The notes below the pieces were generated by a model. That model was given only the letters and a program-made list of their open reading frames with translations. It was not told the origin of the DNA and made no database searches. Shown here in pieces: positions 7,484 through 15,986 of a stretch of 17,736 nucleotides of DNA (position 1 is the stretch's first letter; the number at the start of each line of letters is the position of its first letter). The position numbers and the translations under genes are program-made. The DNA is from JAVBPT01 sp031549455 (lineage in GTDB: Bacteria > Bacillota > Clostridia > Lachnospirales > JAKSVV01), in the NCBI GenBank assembly GCA_031549455.1, contig JAVBPT010000001.1:1-17736 (forward strand), in the 5' to 3' direction.

Positions 7484-7535
7484 TAAGGTTATTATTTCAC
7501 ATTTGTTCAATTTCATACAAAAATTTTGAAATCAA

Positions 7536-7560
7536 ATAAAAAAGCCTTAAAAGGCTTATT
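7536..7560 (-). terminator. Rho-independent terminator of the efflux operon
   Basis: On the minus strand AAGCCT pairs with AGGCTT around a TTTA loop, extended by flanking A and T residues, with a T-rich tail. It begins right after the frameshifted HAD gene and ends the unit that starts at the MarR gene. Confidence 0.85.
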
Positions 7561-7562
7561 AC

Positions 7563-8265
7563 TTATAAAATATTCTTCAGCTCTATCAACGCTTTAATCT
7601 GATAGGTTGCCGGACTTTTGACCTCATCCTTTGATAATAGACAACTATCCATTCCGAAATTTGCAGCACCCATAATATCACTATCAATTGAATCACCCAC
7701 TAAAAGCATTTTTGACGCTTCAGAAATTTCGTTTTTTTCAAGCAGCCCTTTAAAAAACCCTGGTTGCGGTTTCATATAGCCCACCTCATCCGCTGCAAAA
7801 ATCAAATCAATAAAGCCTATGAGGTCTGCTTTCTTTAGTCGTTCCGAGGCGACCAAGGATGGTCCGTTGGTCGCTACCACTACTTTATATCCTTTTGTGC
7901 TTTAAAAAGGAAAGAAGTTCTCGTGCCCCATCAATGGCTCTTATCTTGATGGAAAGCGCGCGAATATATTCATCGTTGATTCGCACCGCTTCCTCAAACT
8001 GCATTCCCGGAAAATATCGCATAAATTTGGTTGCTCTTGCCCATTTGACGCGATCATCTGTTGTTTCATACTCTTTTGGAATCATAATCTCTCCAGAGCC
8101 CACCTCTCTCCAGTACCTTTTATCGAATTCAAAGTACGTCATAAAAGCTTCATCTGTGTAGTCTAATCCTTTTTGATTCAGAATATACTGATAGGCCCCT
8201 TTGACCGAATAGAGATTATCGATTAGTGTATCATCTAGGTCGAAAACGATCACTTCATATTTCAT
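7563..8265 (-). pseudogene. YjjG-like HAD nucleotidase, interrupted by a one-base frameshift
   Basis: Two abutting frames together encode one HAD-superfamily phosphatase of about 233 residues. The first frame (8265 to 7885) holds motif I FDLDDTL with D9 and D11. The second (from about 7896) holds motif II VATNG, motif III KPQP and motif IV VGDSIDSD. The break lies near 7893-7896: the AAAA run on the minus strand appears one base too long, so LKHK runs into a stop instead of continuing GYKVVVATNG. Motif order and spacing match the YjjG/YfnB pyrimidine nucleotidase group, which dephosphorylates normal and non-canonical nucleotides. The start follows the preceding gene's stop by 3 bases and has a GAAGGG site. 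It may be a real lesion, a phase-variable or slippage site, or a sequencing error. If truly broken, neither half should be active. Confidence 0.85.
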
Positions 8266-8268
8266 ATG

Positions 8269-9078
8269 TTACCCTTCTTGCAGTTGATTTAAAAGCTCAA
8301 TTACCTTCGCAAAAGAAGCGTCCTCTTCTGCAATCACAATGTCAAACTTTTGTTTAAATAGTTCCACATTATTTCTGTCTTCTTCATTCAAAAACCCAAT
8401 CTTAACCGCATATTCTCGCTTATCCTCTGACACCATCTTTATGTCACTGATGCCGTCCCCCAACAGAATGATATTAGGCCTAGCATCAAGCCTTGCCCTA
8501 ATCTCATCCGGAAGAGACACCTCGCTTTTATTTGCCATGTGAATGGTTTCACCGCAAAATGAAATCGGAATACCTCCATCATCAAAAACAAGTTCATTGG
8601 ATACAATATAGGTATTTTCAAAAAGGCAACCATTTTTCTGTAAAAATGAATCAATGAAAACCTTTAGTCCCGCAGAAATGATGATCACTGGAATGTTTTT
8701 GCGGTATGTTAATTCCAAAAATTCTTTTCCCTTTTCTCTAAACTGCATCATCTCATTATAAATGATCCTTTCAAAGATCTCTTTATTAATCCGATGCTTG
8801 ATAAATAGAGCAATGTGCCCTTCAAACCATTCCTTCATCATTTTACATCTAAATTCTTCATCAATTGAAGGGTCATTCTCATACTTATGATAGTTTTCAT
8901 ATAAAGCCTGACGATCAAAAACATATTCATTGGGAGTCAGACCCGACCTGGATAGCAAACTCCAAGAAGTCGGCGTACTGAAATCAGTAATGGTTCGATC
9001 AAAGTCTGTTACAATATGGACTTCTTTGCTGTTCCATTTTTTTACTTTTTCCTCTATGCCTTCTTTTAGATAAATCAT
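8269..9078 (-). CDS. UMPH-1-family pyrimidine 5'-nucleotidase (HAD)
   Basis: The 269-residue protein resembles the UMPH-1 family, related to eukaryotic cytosolic 5'-nucleotidase III, which hydrolyses pyrimidine nucleoside monophosphates. HAD motif I is TDFDRTIT with D25 and D27, followed by the family-like TPTSWSLLSRSG. Motif II lies in VIIISAG, and motif IV is the acidic LLGDGISDIKM. The length is slightly below the usual 290-300 residues of eukaryotic members. An AGGAGG site 6 bases before the ATG is ideal, and the start lies 9 bases after the RND pump gene stop. It is thus cotranscribed with the pump. Nucleotidase activity is inferred from the family; the precise substrate is not visible. 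Confidence 0.82.
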   Translation of the reverse strand: MIYLKEGIEEKVKKWNSKEVHIVTDFDRTITDFSTPTSWSLLSRSGLTPNEYVFDRQALYENYHKYENDPSIDEEFRCKMMKEWFEGHIALFIKHRINKEIFERIIYNEMMQFREKGKEFLELTYRKNIPVIIISAGLKVFIDSFLQKNGCLFENTYIVSNELVFDDGGIPISFCGETIHMANKSEVSLPDEIRARLDARPNIILLGDGISDIKMVSEDKREYAVKIGFLNEEDRNNVELFKQKFDIVIAEEDASFAKVIELLNQLQEG

Positions 9079-9087
9079 TTGAACCTC

Positions 9088-12000
9088 CTATGCTCTTTGT
9101 CTCTTATGTCTTCTTCTTTCTCTTACATTTTCAAACATGATGTATAAGATTGGAATGATAACAAGTGTCAGAAGGGTTGAAATAGAGAGACCGAAAATGA
9201 TTACAATTGCCATCGGCTTATCGTTTTCCATCCCTTCAGAAAGACCAAGCGCCATTGGTAACATCCCGAGCACGGTTGTAAGTGTTGTCATCAAGATTGG
9301 CTTTAACCGTACCTTGGCTGCTAATTTGACCGCTTCTTCTAACGCAGTTCCCCTTTCACGTTCTTGTATAATAAAATCAATCAACACGATTGCATTGTTT
9401 ACAACGATACCGCTTAGGATGATGAATCCCATAATGGAGATTGCCGAAAGTGATGTTCCTGTAAAGAATAGTCCATAAATCGATCCAATCAATGCAAGCG
9501 GAACTGCCATCATGATGATGAATGGATTTAATAGAGATTCAAATTGGGAGGCAAGTACCATATAGATCAGTAGGACAGCAAGCATCAAGGCAAGCACAAG
9601 ACTACTAAAGGTTTCTGCCATATCCATTGCATCCCCCGCCCAGCTGTATCGATATCCCTCTGGAAATGAATAACTGCTAAGCGCCTCATCAATTTTGGTC
9701 TGTGCCTTTCCAAGGTCAATCCCGACCAACTTTGCCGACACTGTGATGAGCCTATTTTGGTTGATTCTGGTGATGGATGAAGGAGCGTAATTGATCTCAA
9801 GCCTTCCCACCTCTGTGAGCGGAATGCTCACACCCAGCGGTGTATCCACATAAATATTTGAAATATCCTTGATGTATTTTACACTGGTGTCATCATTTTT
9901 TACTGTAATATCAATCTCTTTCCCATCTACCTTATATTTGGTGGCAACGGTTCCTTGAATCGCAATCTGGATTGCACGTGCCACTTGTTGTGTGGAAAGG
10001 GCATACTGGGAAAGCCTGGTTCGGTCGATGATGATCTTGGCTTCCAGGTCCCCCCGTTCTGAGGTTCTCTTGGCTTCCCGGATTCCATCAATCTCGCTAA
10101 TGATGTTCACAACATCTTCTGCCACTTTTTGAAGTGTATCAAGATCATCTCCGGTGACTTCAATGTTCACAGGTTCCGTACTAGAACCCATTCCACTTTG
10201 AGACTGTGCTTCTACTGTAATCTTGCATCCTGGGATATCTTTTACAAGCCCTCTTATCTCTTCCATAGACTGCTCAATACTAAATCTTCTCTCTTCTACT
10301 GAACCAATATCTACGGTAATGCTCGCACGGTTGCTTTGCGTTCCACTCAGGATACTTCCACTTCCAATACTCACATACATATTCTGAATTCCCCTATGGC
10401 CTTTTATAGCATCCTCCACTTGAGCTGTTGCCCTCATGGTTTCTTCTAATACCTTACCATTCGGCAACTCAATATTGACCGTATAAGTTCCCTCATCCGT
10501 TACAGGATAGAGCTCCTTCTTCATAATAATAATCATAAAAAGTCCAATTAAACAAAACGCGCCAACAATGAAAAGTGTTTTTTTCCTGTTTTGAATCGCT
10601 TTGTCTAATAAGAATTGATACATATCTTCCGCTTTTTTAATCCATTTATCAAACTGATCAAAGATCTTGTTTAGGAACCGAATTCCCTTTTTATCTTTAT
10701 ATTTTTCTTTTCTTTTGAACTCTTTCTCCGCATCTTTATCTTTCATAATCACAGAGGATAACATTGGAACCAGTGTAATCGCGACAAGTAAAGACACCCC
10801 GAGCGAGTAAGTTAAAACCCACGCTAGTTCATGGAAAATGGTCGCCACCATCCCCGTTGTAAAGATCAGTGGCAAGAACACCGCAACACTTGTGAGTGTA
10901 GAGGCCGTGATGGCGAGGCTCACTTCTTTCGCTCCAAGCAGTGAGGCCTTCTTGATGTCGGTCCCCATCTCCCGATGCCGATAAATGTTCTCGATTACCA
11001 CAATGGAGTTATCCACTAGCATCCCAATCCCAATTACCAGGGCACCCAATGAAATCATGTTAAAGCTCATCTTGTTAAAATACATCAGAATAAAAGTTGC
11101 AATAATCGATACCGGAATAGAGGTTGCAATAATAAATGTGGAGCCCACATTTCGCAAGAAAATATATAGAATAATCACTGCAAGTAATCCCCCCTGATAT
11201 GCCGCCGTTGTCACATTGCTAATCGATGAGGTAATATAGGTAGAGCTATCCATAATATAGGTAATTTCCAAGTCTCCCTGATTTTCATCGATGATGTTTT
11301 GTATTTCTGTATGTAATTTTTTTGCAACGTCTACTGTATTGGCAACGGATTGTTTTTGGATCTGCACCATGATGCTTGGTTCTCCGTTGATATAAGAGAA
11401 ACTAGTCATTTCTTTATATTTTCTCTCTACTAGTGCTATATCTCTAAGATAAACGATTCCGCCCGCTGATTGGATTGGAATATTCTTAATCTCATCCACA
11501 GAAGAGAACTCTCCAATCGTTCGAATAACGATATTGGACTCCCCTTGCATCAGTTTTCCAGCTGGTAGATTTAGGTTTTCAAGAACCAATGTTTGTCTCA
11601 CAAGATCCGTGGTAATACCATAGCCCTTCATGTTTTCAGGCAATAAGGTAATCAAAATCTCTTCTGTCTTTCCACCCGAAACGTCTGCAGAGGCCACTCC
11701 ATTGATTCGCTCTAGACGATTTTGAATATTTTTTTCAACATAGTTATTCAATGTCACCAAATCTTTTGACTTAGATGTAATACCAAGTTGAATGATTGGG
11801 AACTGGTTCGGGTCCAGCTTGAGCACCATTGGTGTGCTGGCATCTGTCGGTAAAGCCGCTTTTACAAGGTCCACCTTCTCACGAACGTTCAAAGAGGCAA
11901 AGTCCATATCTGTATTATTATTAAACTGAATAATAATTACAGAGCTGCCCATGCTTGAGGTTGAACTAATCTGTTTCAAATCGCTCACCGTGCTGAGTGC

Positions 12001-12207
12001 TGACTCTAATGGCTTTGTAACAAGGGATTCCATTTCTTGGGGTCCCGCACCATTATACGTTGTATAAACAACACAGATGGGTATATTAATGGATGGAAAT
12101 AAATCCACTTTTAGATTTGTAAACGAAACGAAACCAATCACAATAATTGCCAAAAAAATCATCACAGTGGTTACTGGTCGCTTGATACATGTTTCAATGA
12201 TCCCCAT
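9088..12207 (-). CDS. RND-family efflux transporter, permease subunit
   Basis: This 1039-residue protein is a full-length member of the AcrB/SwrC-type RND group, a proton-driven exporter of hydrophobic or cationic compounds. It starts with the cytoplasmic tip and TM1 (IIETCIKRPVTTVMIFLAI), then the first large external loop (about 35-330). A six-helix membrane block includes TM4 with GMLVDNSIVVIENI, and a second external loop (about 545-850) and second membrane block follow. D399 in TM4 matches the key proton-carrying aspartate of AcrB; its neighbour is asparagine (N400), and TM10 has N937 where AcrB has lysine. Such changes are common in Gram-positive relatives. The GGGAGA ribosome site overlaps the stop of the fusion-protein gene, implying translational coupling. 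Substrate is unknown; in B. subtilis the related SwrC exports surfactin. Confidence 0.93.
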   Translation of the reverse strand: MGIIETCIKRPVTTVMIFLAIIVIGFVSFTNLKVDLFPSINIPICVVYTTYNGAGPQEMESLVTKPLESALSTVSDLKQISSTSSMGSSVIIIQFNNNTDMDFASLNVREKVDLVKAALPTDASTPMVLKLDPNQFPIIQLGITSKSKDLVTLNNYVEKNIQNRLERINGVASADVSGGKTEEILITLLPENMKGYGITTDLVRQTLVLENLNLPAGKLMQGESNIVIRTIGEFSSVDEIKNIPIQSAGGIVYLRDIALVERKYKEMTSFSYINGEPSIMVQIQKQSVANTVDVAKKLHTEIQNIIDENQGDLEITYIMDSSTYITSSISNVTTAAYQGGLLAVIILYIFLRNVGSTFIIATSIPVSIIATFILMYFNKMSFNMISLGALVIGIGMLVDNSIVVIENIYRHREMGTDIKKASLLGAKEVSLAITASTLTSVAVFLPLIFTTGMVATIFHELAWVLTYSLGVSLLVAITLVPMLSSVIMKDKDAEKEFKRKEKYKDKKGIRFLNKIFDQFDKWIKKAEDMYQFLLDKAIQNRKKTLFIVGAFCLIGLFMIIIMKKELYPVTDEGTYTVNIELPNGKVLEETMRATAQVEDAIKGHRGIQNMYVSIGSGSILSGTQSNRASITVDIGSVEERRFSIEQSMEEIRGLVKDIPGCKITVEAQSQSGMGSSTEPVNIEVTGDDLDTLQKVAEDVVNIISEIDGIREAKRTSERGDLEAKIIIDRTRLSQYALSTQQVARAIQIAIQGTVATKYKVDGKEIDITVKNDDTSVKYIKDISNIYVDTPLGVSIPLTEVGRLEINYAPSSITRINQNRLITVSAKLVGIDLGKAQTKIDEALSSYSFPEGYRYSWAGDAMDMAETFSSLVLALMLAVLLIYMVLASQFESLLNPFIIMMAVPLALIGSIYGLFFTGTSLSAISIMGFIILSGIVVNNAIVLIDFIIQERERGTALEEAVKLAAKVRLKPILMTTLTTVLGMLPMALGLSEGMENDKPMAIVIIFGLSISTLLTLVIIPILYIMFENVRERRRHKRQRA

Positions 12208-12209
12208 AT

Positions 12210-13541
12210 TTATTCTCCCGTCACAATTTTTACTTTATCATTCTCTGAAAGATAGGTTTGACCTTTTATGATTAACCGGTCTCCCTGTTTTACACCTTCC
12301 ACAATCTCAATTTCCCGTCCTGTATCAATGCCCAAGACAACGTTTCGTTTAAGCGCCACACCATTTTCAACGATGAAAACATAGTTTTCATCCCCTAAAG
12401 TGACCACCGCTTCTCTTGGGATGATCAGCGAGTCTTGCCTTGAGTTTAGATTAAAGATAAGCTTTGCAAACATCCCTGGCATCAATGTTTTTTCCTTGTT
12501 GTCGATTGAAATCTTAACCGGATAGGTACTGGTTTGGATGTTGGCAGCCGGACTGAATGCTAAGATTGTTCCTTCAAACATTTTGTCTGGTAGGCTCGCC
12601 ACCGTCACCTTTACCATATCCTCCTTATTAATTTTCGAAACCACACTCTCTGAAACCGAAAGCTCAATCAGAACACTATCCATATTTACAACGGTACATG
12701 GAATTACACCCGCACCCAGAGTTTGGTTCTCGGTAATATTAAGCATGCTCACAATGCCATCAATGGGACTTTTTACAGAGGTGTCTTGCAACATATCTCG
12801 TGCGTTGTCCAGTTGCACCTTGGTTGAATTTCTGCTTGCAATAGCTTGTTGGTATTGACTATAAGCCATCTCTCTGGTCTCTCTTGTGGTGGTGTTTTGA
12901 GTTAAGTCGTAAGACTTTTTTGCATTGTCCAGATTGATACGAGCCTGGTCAAAACGCAACTTTGTACTGTCATACTCTGCCTTTGAAACCGCTCCTTGTT
13001 CATATAAAACGGTAATATTATCCATTGTTGTTTTTAAATCATTATATTGCAATGTAAGCATTTCCAGGTTGGAAGAGGCTTGTTGCAAGGTGGTTTCTGT
13101 CTTGCTTCCAATTGCACTTTGATAACTGAAATAAGCCACATTGGCCGCAGCCACAGCAGCATTATACTGTGCACTCAATGCCGACACTTGATTTTCCACA
13201 TCTTTTGGATCTACTTTAAAGAGCACCTGATTTTTCTTGACACTATCTCCAAGTTCTACATACACCTTTGTAATCTTACCATATGCTTTTGGAACAATAC
13301 TAATGGATTGTGCCGCACTAATCTTGGTGCCATACACAACCTCATTGGATATATCCCCAATGGAAACCTCCGTTACTTCAACCGGCGTTCCCTCACTATT
13401 AATCTTTGCCACCGTATTTCGGTTAAATAACATATTGATAAGCACAAGTACAACGCAAATGGTTACGAATACAAGTGCATATTTTACATAACGATGTTGC
13501 TTATCGAACATTCCTTTTGTTTTTTTGTATAATTCTTTCAC
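12210..13541 (-). CDS. RND efflux membrane-fusion (periplasmic adaptor) subunit
   Basis: The 443-residue protein is an adaptor of the HlyD/AcrA type that partners the RND pump encoded next. A single N-terminal membrane anchor (about residues 17-41) is followed by a biotinyl-lipoyl half-domain (about 79-115, SIVPKAYGKITKVYVELGDSV). A long alpha-helical hairpin (about 115-250) comes next, then the second lipoyl half (VKSPIDGIVSMLNI), and a beta-barrel and membrane-proximal region. A membrane anchor rather than a lipoprotein signal suits a Gram-positive cell. The start is a GTG at 13541 whose bases overlap the TGA stop of marR (GTGA), with an AGGGGTG site upstream, so translation is coupled. Only two bases separate its stop from the pump start. 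Confidence 0.92.
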   Translation of the reverse strand: MKELYKKTKGMFDKQHRYVKYALVFVTICVVLVLINMLFNRNTVAKINSEGTPVEVTEVSIGDISNEVVYGTKISAAQSISIVPKAYGKITKVYVELGDSVKKNQVLFKVDPKDVENQVSALSAQYNAAVAAANVAYFSYQSAIGSKTETTLQQASSNLEMLTLQYNDLKTTMDNITVLYEQGAVSKAEYDSTKLRFDQARINLDNAKKSYDLTQNTTTRETREMAYSQYQQAIASRNSTKVQLDNARDMLQDTSVKSPIDGIVSMLNITENQTLGAGVIPCTVVNMDSVLIELSVSESVVSKINKEDMVKVTVASLPDKMFEGTILAFSPAANIQTSTYPVKISIDNKEKTLMPGMFAKLIFNLNSRQDSLIIPREAVVTLGDENYVFIVENGVALKRNVVLGIDTGREIEIVEGVKQGDRLIIKGQTYLSENDKVKIVTGE

Positions 13542-13996
13542 TGTTCACACCCCTTATTTAATACTTTCACTAGATTTGAGATCGATTCATTTACAATTTT
13601 TGTTTCCTGTTCGTTCATTCCGGAAAATGCTTCTTTAAGCCCTTCCTTAATTTCCTTCACCTTGTCCTCAATCACTTTCTCACCCTTACTGGTCAGATGA
13701 ATATAGACAATCCTTTTATCTTCATTCTCATTTGGAAAAGCCTTTTTGATGTATTTTTTTTCTTCCATCTTTGTGATGTTTAACGAAATGGCACTTTTAC
13801 TAACAAACATTTCCTGCGTCAATTTCGTAACCGTACAATTTGGCTCGAGATCCTGTATATTTACAAGGATCAACATCTGCTCATTTGTAAGGCCGGTTGC
13901 ATTTCCTTTTCCATTGATATTGTAATGACATTCTATGTTTTTTTTCATAAAGTTCTTTATGGACATAAAAAACTGAATCCATTGATCAATATCCAT
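13538..13996 (-). CDS. MarR-family transcriptional regulator
   Basis: The 152-residue protein has the MarR winged-helix layout. Helices at both ends serve dimerisation. The DNA-binding helices are TVTKLTQEMFVSKSAISLNITKMEEKKYI (about residues 55-83), and a wing contains NENEDKRIVYIHLT. MarR proteins usually repress their own operon and release it when a small ligand binds. As first gene of the efflux operon, overlapping the next gene by 4 bases, it is the likely repressor of the pump. The ATG at 13996 is preceded by GGAGGAGG with 8-base spacing. A good promoter and palindromic operator lie just upstream, supporting autorepression. The ligand is unknown. Confidence 0.92.
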   Translation of the reverse strand: MDIDQWIQFFMSIKNFMKKNIECHYNINGKGNATGLTNEQMLILVNIQDLEPNCTVTKLTQEMFVSKSAISLNITKMEEKKYIKKAFPNENEDKRIVYIHLTSKGEKVIEDKVKEIKEGLKEAFSGMNEQETKIVNESISNLVKVLNKGCEQ

Positions 13997-14024
13997 TTGT
14001 TCATCCTCCTCCCAATCCTTTCAT

Positions 14025-14045
14025 ATAGTTTTATGATAAAACTAT
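14025..14045. promoter_or_regulatory. Palindromic operator, probable MarR binding site
   Basis: ATAGTTTTAT and ATAAAACTAT are perfect 10-base inverted repeats around a single G, extendable to 12-base arms (14023-14047). The palindrome overlaps the end of the -10 box and the likely transcription start of the marR operon, a classic repressor position. A second, wider repeat (TTTCATAT at 14019-14026 and ATATGAAA at 14052-14059) surrounds the first. Confidence 0.78.
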
Positions 14046-14072
14046 ATTAACATATGAAAAAAAGAATGTCAA
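14044..14072 (-). promoter_or_regulatory. Sigma-A promoter of the marR-efflux operon
   Basis: On the minus strand a perfect TTGACA (14072-14067) is followed after 17 bases by TAATAT (14049-14044). The spacing is optimal, the start of marR is 47 bases downstream, and the operator overlaps the -10 end. It should be a strong promoter when not repressed. Confidence 0.85.
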
Positions 14073-14100
14073 TATGCATATTTAAAGAACTTTTAATAGC

Positions 14101-14126
14101 AAAAAAGAGAGAACGCATTCCCTCTT
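14101..14126 (-). terminator. Rho-independent terminator after the chemoreceptor gene
   Basis: On the minus strand AAGAGGGAA pairs with TTCTCTCTT around a TGCG-type loop, with one G-T wobble, and a T run follows. It starts 13 bases after the gene's stop codon. Confidence 0.82.
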
Positions 14127-14139
14127 CTTTTTAATCCTT

Positions 14140-15894
14140 TTATGATGGCTCACCACCGCCACTAAGCTTTTCTAATTCTTTTACAATCTTTTCAAGCTCT
14201 AGGGCCTGTGTATTTAATTCTTCCGAAATACTTGCACTTTCTTCCGCCACACTCGCATTATTTTGCGTCACCTCTTGCATTTCAGTAACCGCCATATTGA
14301 TTTGACCAAAGCCAGTGGTTTGTTGGTCAATGGTACCCACAACTTCTTTTAGCATCACACTTACGTTGCTTGCTGCCTGTGAGACTTCTTTAATAAACTG
14401 GCTAATCTCCTCTGAGTGGGATACTCCCTTTTTAGATAGATTTAGATTGTTTTCGATAATCTCTGTGGTTTCTTTCGCCGCCTCTGCACTTTTGCTTGCT
14501 AAGCTTCTCACCTCTTCTGCTACCACTGCAAACCCTTTTCCCGCATCTCCTGCCCTTGCGGCTTCTACGGCCGCATTCAGCGCCAGAATATTGGTTTGGA
14601 AGGCTATATCATCGATCGTTTTTACAATTCGACTAATCTCATCGCTGGATTTTGAAATCTCCTTCATGGAATCAATTAGAATATTGACTTTATCCACGCC
14701 GACTGTTGATAAAATTGTACTTGCTTCATGCGTTGATTTGCTCGCTTCGTTTGCCTTGGAATTGATCTCCTGCATATTCACACTGGCCTCGTTCATCGTG
14801 GAAGAGGTCTCCTCTGTTGCCGCCGCTTGTTTGGTAGCCCCATCTGCCAACAGTTGATTTCCATTGGATATTTGCCCAATAGAATTCACAACTATGGAGG
14901 ATACTTCCTCTAAAGATTGTGCCAAACCTCTTAAGCGATTTGCTATTTTGGATACCGGAACAAGTCCAACAATAATTGAAATCACAATCATAATGGTGCC
15001 AATCCCCAGCAAGAGCCATAATAATGTCTTGCTTTCATCCAGTAACTCCGCCTTGGAGATAATACCCGCAACGGACCAACCCGTTCCGTTTGTGATGTTG
15101 GCATAGGACATCAAACTATCCACTCCATCCGACGTAGTAATCTCGGTTGCTCCTATCTTCCCTGTAATCATCTCTTGATTCGCCTCTGCTTGTTTTTGCA
15201 GTTTTGGATCCGTCTTCGCCATTTCAATAATGCTCTTTCGTTCTGTTACATACTCCGGATTTTTGGTGTTTGCTATCATAATCCCCTCTTGGTCGATTAT
15301 GTAGATCCTCCCCGTTGTTCCAAGTTGTATTTTATGAATGACTGCATTTAAAGAATCTACTGTTTTGATGCCAAGAATGATTCCTGTAATCTGTCCGTTT
15401 ACATAGATTGGTACAGAAAAGGTCATTACAATCTTTCCTTCATACCCCGGCAATTGTGTTACAACCGGATTTGAAATCACTTCTTTTCCGTTTAGTGACT
15501 CTTTATAATACTCTTTATTCCCTATATCTAATGTTTCACCATCCTCAAAATAGGCTTTGCCAGAACGGTCTGCAATCGCCATTTTAAAAAATGCGTCTGC
15601 AGAGTTCGGGTTGATATCCGGTTTTAGTGCTAGCGCCTTTTGTTCGATCGTTAAATCTGTCCCAACGATTCTGGCTCGTTTGGCAATCTCCCTCAACTGG
15701 ATCAGGCCAGTATTGGTCTCACTTTCTATAAGGTCTGCTACTTCTCTAATAATAATCTCCAGGTCATCCTTTGCAGATGCCTCAAGCAGGTTGTTTGCTA
15801 TGACATAAGAAGCGATTGTAAAAACAACAATCATCACCACCACAATTCCAACAATCAACGCAACCATCTGCTGTTTTAATGTTTTAAGCTCCAT
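14140..15894 (-). CDS. Methyl-accepting chemotaxis protein
   Basis: The 584-residue transmembrane chemoreceptor signals through CheW/CheA. TM1 is at about residues 10-33. A large extracellular region (about 34-285), with features of a double Cache domain, precedes TM2 (about 288-310) and a long cytoplasmic signalling coil. The highly conserved hairpin tip IDDIAFQTNILALNAAVEAARAGDAGKGFAVVAEEVRSLA lies near 422-462. The region after TM2 is short and lacks a clear HAMP domain with its DExG element. No CheR-binding pentapeptide ends the protein, which finishes SGGGEPS. The frame is open to 15981, but the ATG at 15894 has GGAGG 6 bases upstream and directly precedes the membrane segment. The ligand cannot be told. 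It is a single-gene unit with its own terminator. Confidence 0.93.
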   Translation of the reverse strand: MELKTLKQQMVALIVGIVVVMIVVFTIASYVIANNLLEASAKDDLEIIIREVADLIESETNTGLIQLREIAKRARIVGTDLTIEQKALALKPDINPNSADAFFKMAIADRSGKAYFEDGETLDIGNKEYYKESLNGKEVISNPVVTQLPGYEGKIVMTFSVPIYVNGQITGIILGIKTVDSLNAVIHKIQLGTTGRIYIIDQEGIMIANTKNPEYVTERKSIIEMAKTDPKLQKQAEANQEMITGKIGATEITTSDGVDSLMSYANITNGTGWSVAGIISKAELLDESKTLLWLLLGIGTIMIVISIIVGLVPVSKIANRLRGLAQSLEEVSSIVVNSIGQISNGNQLLADGATKQAAATEETSSTMNEASVNMQEINSKANEASKSTHEASTILSTVGVDKVNILIDSMKEISKSSDEISRIVKTIDDIAFQTNILALNAAVEAARAGDAGKGFAVVAEEVRSLASKSAEAAKETTEIIENNLNLSKKGVSHSEEISQFIKEVSQAASNVSVMLKEVVGTIDQQTTGFGQINMAVTEMQEVTQNNASVAEESASISEELNTQALELEKIVKELEKLSGGGEPS

Positions 15895-15986
15895 GATCCC
15901 CCTCCAAAAACACATTTTTAATATCTTGTCCATAATTATAAGAATTAAACCAAGATCAAAACACTTTTTTAATTCTTCCAAATCCT

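Noticed and set aside
7403..7516. A 38-residue N-terminal extension of the DUF378 protein
   Set aside because: The extension lacks family similarity, and a far better ribosome site marks the internal ATG at 7402.
7885..7900. Programmed frameshifting as the explanation for the HAD break
   Set aside because: The site has only a four-base A run, and no stimulatory stem or internal ribosome site was recognised. A mutation or sequencing error is the simpler reading, though it is not excluded.
7563..8265. Two separate genes for the HAD halves
   Set aside because: The second frame has no proper ribosome site, and the motifs of one HAD enzyme are divided in order between the two frames. One frameshifted gene explains both.
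14315..14857. A 180-codon open frame on the plus strand inside the chemoreceptor gene
   Set aside because: It lies opposite the conserved signalling coil, where codon bias creates a mirror frame. It has no recognisable domain, and the minus-strand protein is unmistakable.
15895..15981. A 29-residue N-terminal extension of the chemoreceptor
   Set aside because: The internal ATG at 15894 has a strong ribosome site and sits right before TM1, as in normal receptors.
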